Shown: positions 62,501-64,000 of the stretch, one piece after another | Layout: each line of letters opens with the position of its first letter | Position numbering within the stretch: the first letter of the stretch is position 1 | DNA from: Datnioides undecimradiatus | Taxonomy: Eukaryota > Chordata > Actinopteri > Lobotiformes > Datnioididae | Length of the DNA: 64,000 nucleotides | Assembly (NCBI GenBank): GCA_008933995.1 | Contig: WARS01000010.1 | Span: 13,732,996 to 13,796,995, forward strand | Direction of reading: 5' to 3' | Position numbers and translations under genes: made by a program | The notes under the pieces: generated by a model | What the model was told of the DNA's origin: nothing | Databases searched by the model: none | What the model saw: the letters and a program-made list of their open reading frames with translations, nothing else

Positions 62501-63922
62501 CAGACTACCACACTGCAAACACCTGTGTATTTACTGTGGTGCATGTCTGCCTGTACTGTCTCACTGTGACCACAAGAGAGCAGCAACTACAACTACATAC
62601 TGTCCAGCGATCACCATGGAGGACGGTGCTCTGCTGTAATTGCGTCTGGCCATGTGTAATCTTGTTTACCCGAGGGGGGGGGTCGGCCTTCCTGTGTGTA
62701 CAGCCGTAACCCCGCGCAAACTCATCTGACTTTGGCTCTGAATTAACAACCACTCACCGCCTTAATGGCATTGCTAAATAAACCAAATGGACTCATATGG
62801 CGCCTGAGCCAAATTAATGATCTCATTACGAGGCGACCGCGGAGACGATAATGCGAGCAGAGTTCTAGTGTGAGACATAAGAATGCATTGCTCAAAGAGA
62901 GAGCTGGTGGACCCCGTTACCCTCTTGTCACACAGGTAACAGCAGAGGCCTTATAGGCAGGTCTGCAGATAAAACAAATGGGGACAGAGACATAGTTTCA
63001 ATTCCAACAGTCACCAGGAAGAGAAGCGCATGCATAAAAGTCAGATTTGATCAGGTTATACGTTTACAGCTCAACACAGAGTGATGTGATGTGACGCCAT
63101 CAGCACACCACCTGATACCAGACAGTAGTGGCGACTTGTTGCACTCACTAAATCACTCTGTTAAACTGGGCAGAGTGGGCAAACCGTTGCATTTGCTCCT
63201 TCCTCTCACCAAATCGGTTGAAACCGTGGTGAATGTCAGCTGTTTGCTGGCGTCAGAGCTACAGCCCGATTGGTGAGATACGCTTCCTAATTTGCTGTTA
63301 TCGATTGGCTTTTGGGGATGTTGTCATACAGCCTCCATCTTTTGCTCCACCCTCCACACACTGCATGCAGCAAACATGGTCTCTGCCATGAGGACGACCG
63401 CTAACGTGTTAGCAGTGTTGGCGTTAGCTAAAAGATAAGGTGCAAAACACATTCGTGCACCCGTATCAAAAGATGTCAAGTCATGAATAAAGTTTGCACA
63501 CAAGAGACGTGCACTCGTGTAGACTATGTACTGCTAATACAGTTTGCAGGAATATATTTTAAATACAAACACAAAGCAGCAACTTCTGGAATCATCCGCT
63601 TTGAGTCTGCACGTGCCCTCAGCTTTGGGAGGTTAATTAATTTACTTGCAGTGTAGGATTTGTGCGCCTACAATAGAGAATTTGAGATGATGTAACTTTT
63701 GTGTTGTGTTATACCCTCACAGGAAGGACACACACTTTGCCACACATGTGTCTGGCAATGAAGGGCTACGACTCGACCCATGTGAGCGACTAGGATGCGC
63801 AGAATTCCTCAGCATTCATACTGTAGGTGGCCGCATAAAGTAGCAGCAACAAGCAGGGTTTAACCCACCGGTGTTCCGTTTATTCCGGGTGGTCCTTGCG
63901 GGCCAGGCAACCCGATCTCTCC
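47029..63922 (-). CDS. FACIT-type collagen alpha chain, C-terminal part, 12 exons (5' part outside window)
   Basis: Twelve exons total 1,011 bp and join in frame to 336 residues plus a TGA stop. FACIT collagens are secreted to the extracellular matrix, where their triple-helical trimers attach to fibrils or basement-membrane zones. In order the exons give uninterrupted Gly-X-Y of COL2 (one helix Cys, in GKC), an NC2 segment of about 40 residues (..LCTDVLR..CEPCQ), COL1 of about 108 residues with two imperfect triplets (GE then GYR; GT then GHP), and an NC1 tail with CDVSMC, the C-X4-C pattern at the FACIT COL1/NC1 junction. The NC2 layout (DEH..LC..VL) and KGPD near the end recall collagen IX alpha 1. 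The CXXC in NC2 also recalls type XVI. I cannot name the paralogue: types IX, XVI, XIX and XXI/XXII remain open. N-terminal domains lie past 64,000. Confidence 0.9.
47650..47727 (-). CDS. FACIT collagen, COL1 exon (78 bp)
   Basis: Acceptor TCCCCAG, donor GTATGT, phase 1 at both ends. It encodes GDIGPRG..GQPG and contains the first COL1 imperfection (GE before GYR). It joins both to the last exon and, without loss of the Gly-X-Y register, directly to the exon at 49749. Confidence 0.92.
48111..48128. repeat. Perfect 18-bp palindrome
   Basis: ATGCTAACATGTTAGCAT reads the same on both strands. GCTAAC/GTTAGC motifs recur in fish simple repeats, so this may be a small remnant of such a repeat and not a binding site. 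Confidence 0.85.
49071..49176 (-). CDS. Candidate cysteine-rich cassette exon of the collagen gene
   Basis: A pyrimidine-rich acceptor (CCATCTCAG) and a donor AAAG|GTCAGG bracket 106 bp encoding a segment with ERGFRGRG, then CFCGKC, then GTLGAKG. Its 3' end is phase 1, matching the next exon. Its 5' end is phase 0, which does not match the main donor of the upstream exon. It would fit if that exon used the donor AAT|GTAGGG 17 bp further on. Skipping it gives an unbroken Gly-X-Y register and a normal FACIT COL1, so it is either an alternative exon or a coincidence. Confidence 0.35.
49749..49943 (-). CDS. FACIT collagen, NC2/COL1 exon (195 bp)
   Basis: Acceptor GTGCCCCACAG, donor AAAG|GTGATA, phase 1 at both ends. 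It encodes [19 protein letters not shown] of NC2, then Gly-X-Y from GPPGEPG to GLKG, the start of COL1. Two NC2 cysteines (CEPC) could form interchain disulfides. Confidence 0.93.
49944..50978 (-). other. Collagen intron
   Basis: About 1.0 kb, phase 1. No further exon or recognisable element. Confidence 0.8.
50979..51033 (-). CDS. FACIT collagen, NC2 exon (55 bp)
   Basis: Acceptor GTGTTGCAG, donor GTAAGT. Phase 0 at the start and phase 1 at the end, which converts the COL2 exon phase to the COL1 phase. It encodes [18 protein letters not shown]. The DEH..LC..VL pattern resembles the NC2 start of collagen IX alpha 1 as I remember it. The codon split with the next exon gives Asn. Confidence 0.88.
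51280..51426 (-). CDS. FACIT collagen, COL2 exon (147 bp)
   Basis: Acceptor CTTCTTCAG, donor CCT|GTGAGC, phase 0. It encodes 49 residues from KGMTGDVG to GYPGKP in perfect Gly-X-Y register. It begins at the Y position, completing the triplet started by the 33-bp exon upstream (GE|K). Confidence 0.94.
51427..52605 (-). other. Collagen intron
   Basis: About 1.2 kb, nothing recognised inside. Confidence 0.8.
52606..52638 (-). CDS. FACIT collagen, COL2 micro-exon (33 bp)
   Basis: Acceptor TTCCGCCAG, donor GAGAG|GTTTGT. It encodes [11 protein letters not shown]. The odd length leaves the triplet incomplete and is balanced by the next exon starting with Lys. Confidence 0.9.
55350..55585 (+). mobile_element. 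Decayed LINE-type 3' tail
   Basis: A T-rich stretch ends in 'TTGTAAAGTACCTTGTAAAG..CTTTCAGAAAGGTGTTATAT' followed by 'TTTATTATTATC'. This arrangement resembles the 3' ends of common fish LINE families as I remember them. No coding part is visible upstream. Confidence 0.4.
55763..55795. repeat. (CA)n microsatellite
   Basis: About 14 CA units with one CG variant at the left and one TA near the right, in a collagen intron about 80 bp from an exon. Confidence 0.93.
55875..55919 (-). CDS. FACIT collagen, COL2 exon (45 bp)
   Basis: Acceptor CTCTTTGCAG, donor AAT|GTGAGT, phase 0. It encodes [15 protein letters not shown]. 45 bp is one of the standard collagen exon lengths. Confidence 0.94.
55920..57418 (-). 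other. Collagen intron carrying a LINE relic
   Basis: About 1.5 kb. TG-rich simple sequence lies near 56000-56130, AT-rich sequence near 56470-56505, and a reverse-transcriptase remnant at about 56990-57125. Confidence 0.75.
56990..57125 (-). pseudogene. LINE reverse-transcriptase fragment, frameshifted
   Basis: On the minus strand one frame reads [16 protein letters not shown], and after a frameshift another reads [15 protein letters not shown]. In fish LINEs of the L2/CR1/Rex1 type, a segment with LIVDFRR followed by G..VE.V..F.FLG lies just after the polymerase core. The fragment is broken by the frameshift and stops, so it is inactive. It may extend leftwards to about 56690, but homology there is unclear. 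Confidence 0.6.
57419..57454 (-). CDS. FACIT collagen, COL2 exon (36 bp)
   Basis: Acceptor TGTTTTCAG, donor CAG|GTACTG, phase 0. It encodes [12 protein letters not shown]. Confidence 0.93.
57927..57998 (-). CDS. FACIT collagen, COL2 exon (72 bp)
   Basis: Acceptor TCCTTTCTAG, donor CAG|GTGAGA, phase 0. It encodes 24 residues from GSTGEPG to GFKGHQ in perfect register. Confidence 0.94.
57999..59435 (-). other. Collagen intron
   Basis: About 1.4 kb. No exon or recognisable element found. Confidence 0.8.
59436..59489 (-). CDS. FACIT collagen, COL2 exon with helix cysteine (54 bp)
   Basis: Acceptor AATTTAG, donor AAG|GTGAGT, phase 0. It encodes [18 protein letters not shown]. Cys at the Y position of a Gly-X-Y triplet is uncommon and could make an interchain disulfide. 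A long CA array sits just 9 bp upstream of the exon on the coding strand, so the polypyrimidine tract of the acceptor is a GT repeat. Confidence 0.92.
59499..59537. repeat. (CA)n microsatellite abutting a splice acceptor
   Basis: About 19 CA units (GT on the coding strand), ending about 9 bp before the acceptor of the 59436-59489 exon. Confidence 0.95.
59538..61185 (-). other. Collagen intron
   Basis: Rest of a 1.7 kb intron. No exon or mobile element found. Confidence 0.8.
61186..61239 (-). CDS. FACIT collagen, COL2 exon (54 bp)
   Basis: Acceptor CTCCGTCCAG, donor AAG|GTCTGT, phase 0. It encodes [18 protein letters not shown]. Confidence 0.94.
61240..63868 (-). other. Collagen intron (2.6 kb)
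   Basis: It contains GA-rich sequence near 61245-61340 and an imperfect CA stretch at 61441-61482. No exon found between these COL2 exons; because both flanks are phase 0, a missed exon would not show as a frame break. Confidence 0.75.
61441..61482. repeat. Imperfect (CA)n microsatellite
   Basis: CA units interrupted by CG, CTCTCA and AAACA variants. Confidence 0.85.
63869..63922 (-). CDS. FACIT collagen, most upstream exon in the window (54 bp)
   Basis: Acceptor TGTCTTTTCAG, donor CCG|GTGGGT, phase 0. It encodes [18 protein letters not shown]. The presence of an acceptor shows that further exons lie beyond the right edge. Confidence 0.94.
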
Positions 63923-64000
63923 CTGAAAAGACATTCAGTAACACAGAAAGAAAAAGAAGGTTATGACTTTAATAAATCAACAATTAAGTAATTTAATAAA

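Overview
This window looks like a piece of a teleost fish genome, probably a spiny-rayed fish. The evidence is AT-rich non-coding DNA with long CA/TG, CT, TATC and AAT microsatellites, GT-AG introns splitting short exons, relics of fish-type transposable elements (hAT-like elements, a LINE reverse-transcriptase remnant and other dispersed repeats), and two vertebrate gene families. I see no rRNA, tRNA, CRISPR array or bacterial operon. The species assignment is inference; I ran no search.

Layout. Positions 1 to about 31,500 hold no coding region I can support. They contain microsatellites, two separate pairs of direct repeats (4295/5612 and 11738/15349), a decayed dispersed repeat next to one copy, and a second dispersed repeat at 24518-24860. 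The first confident gene is a two-exon class A GPCR on the minus strand, 31556-36542. It encodes a 340-residue chemokine receptor of XCR1-like type, with a 3.96 kb intron right after the first transmembrane helix. From 36.9 to 46.4 kb is intergenic DNA with a non-autonomous hAT-like element (41018-41628) interrupted by a second small element that carries a perfect 8-bp target-site duplication.

From 47029 to the right edge is the 3' half of a FACIT-type collagen alpha-chain gene, also on the minus strand. Twelve exons join in frame to 336 residues plus a stop codon. They encode the C-terminal part of a COL2 domain, a cysteine-containing NC2 segment, a COL1 domain of about 108 residues with two imperfect triplets, and an NC1 tail with the C-X4-C pattern of FACIT collagens. 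The 5' part lies beyond 64,000. A thirteenth, cysteine-rich candidate exon (49071-49176) fits the reading frame only if an alternative donor is used.

The two genes share a strand but have no evident functional link: one is an immune-type membrane receptor, the other an extracellular-matrix protein. The most interesting signal is the receptor. It has Ser instead of Asp at the usual sodium-site position in helix 2, DRH instead of DRY, and SPxxY instead of NPxxY, so three activation switches differ in an otherwise intact open reading frame.
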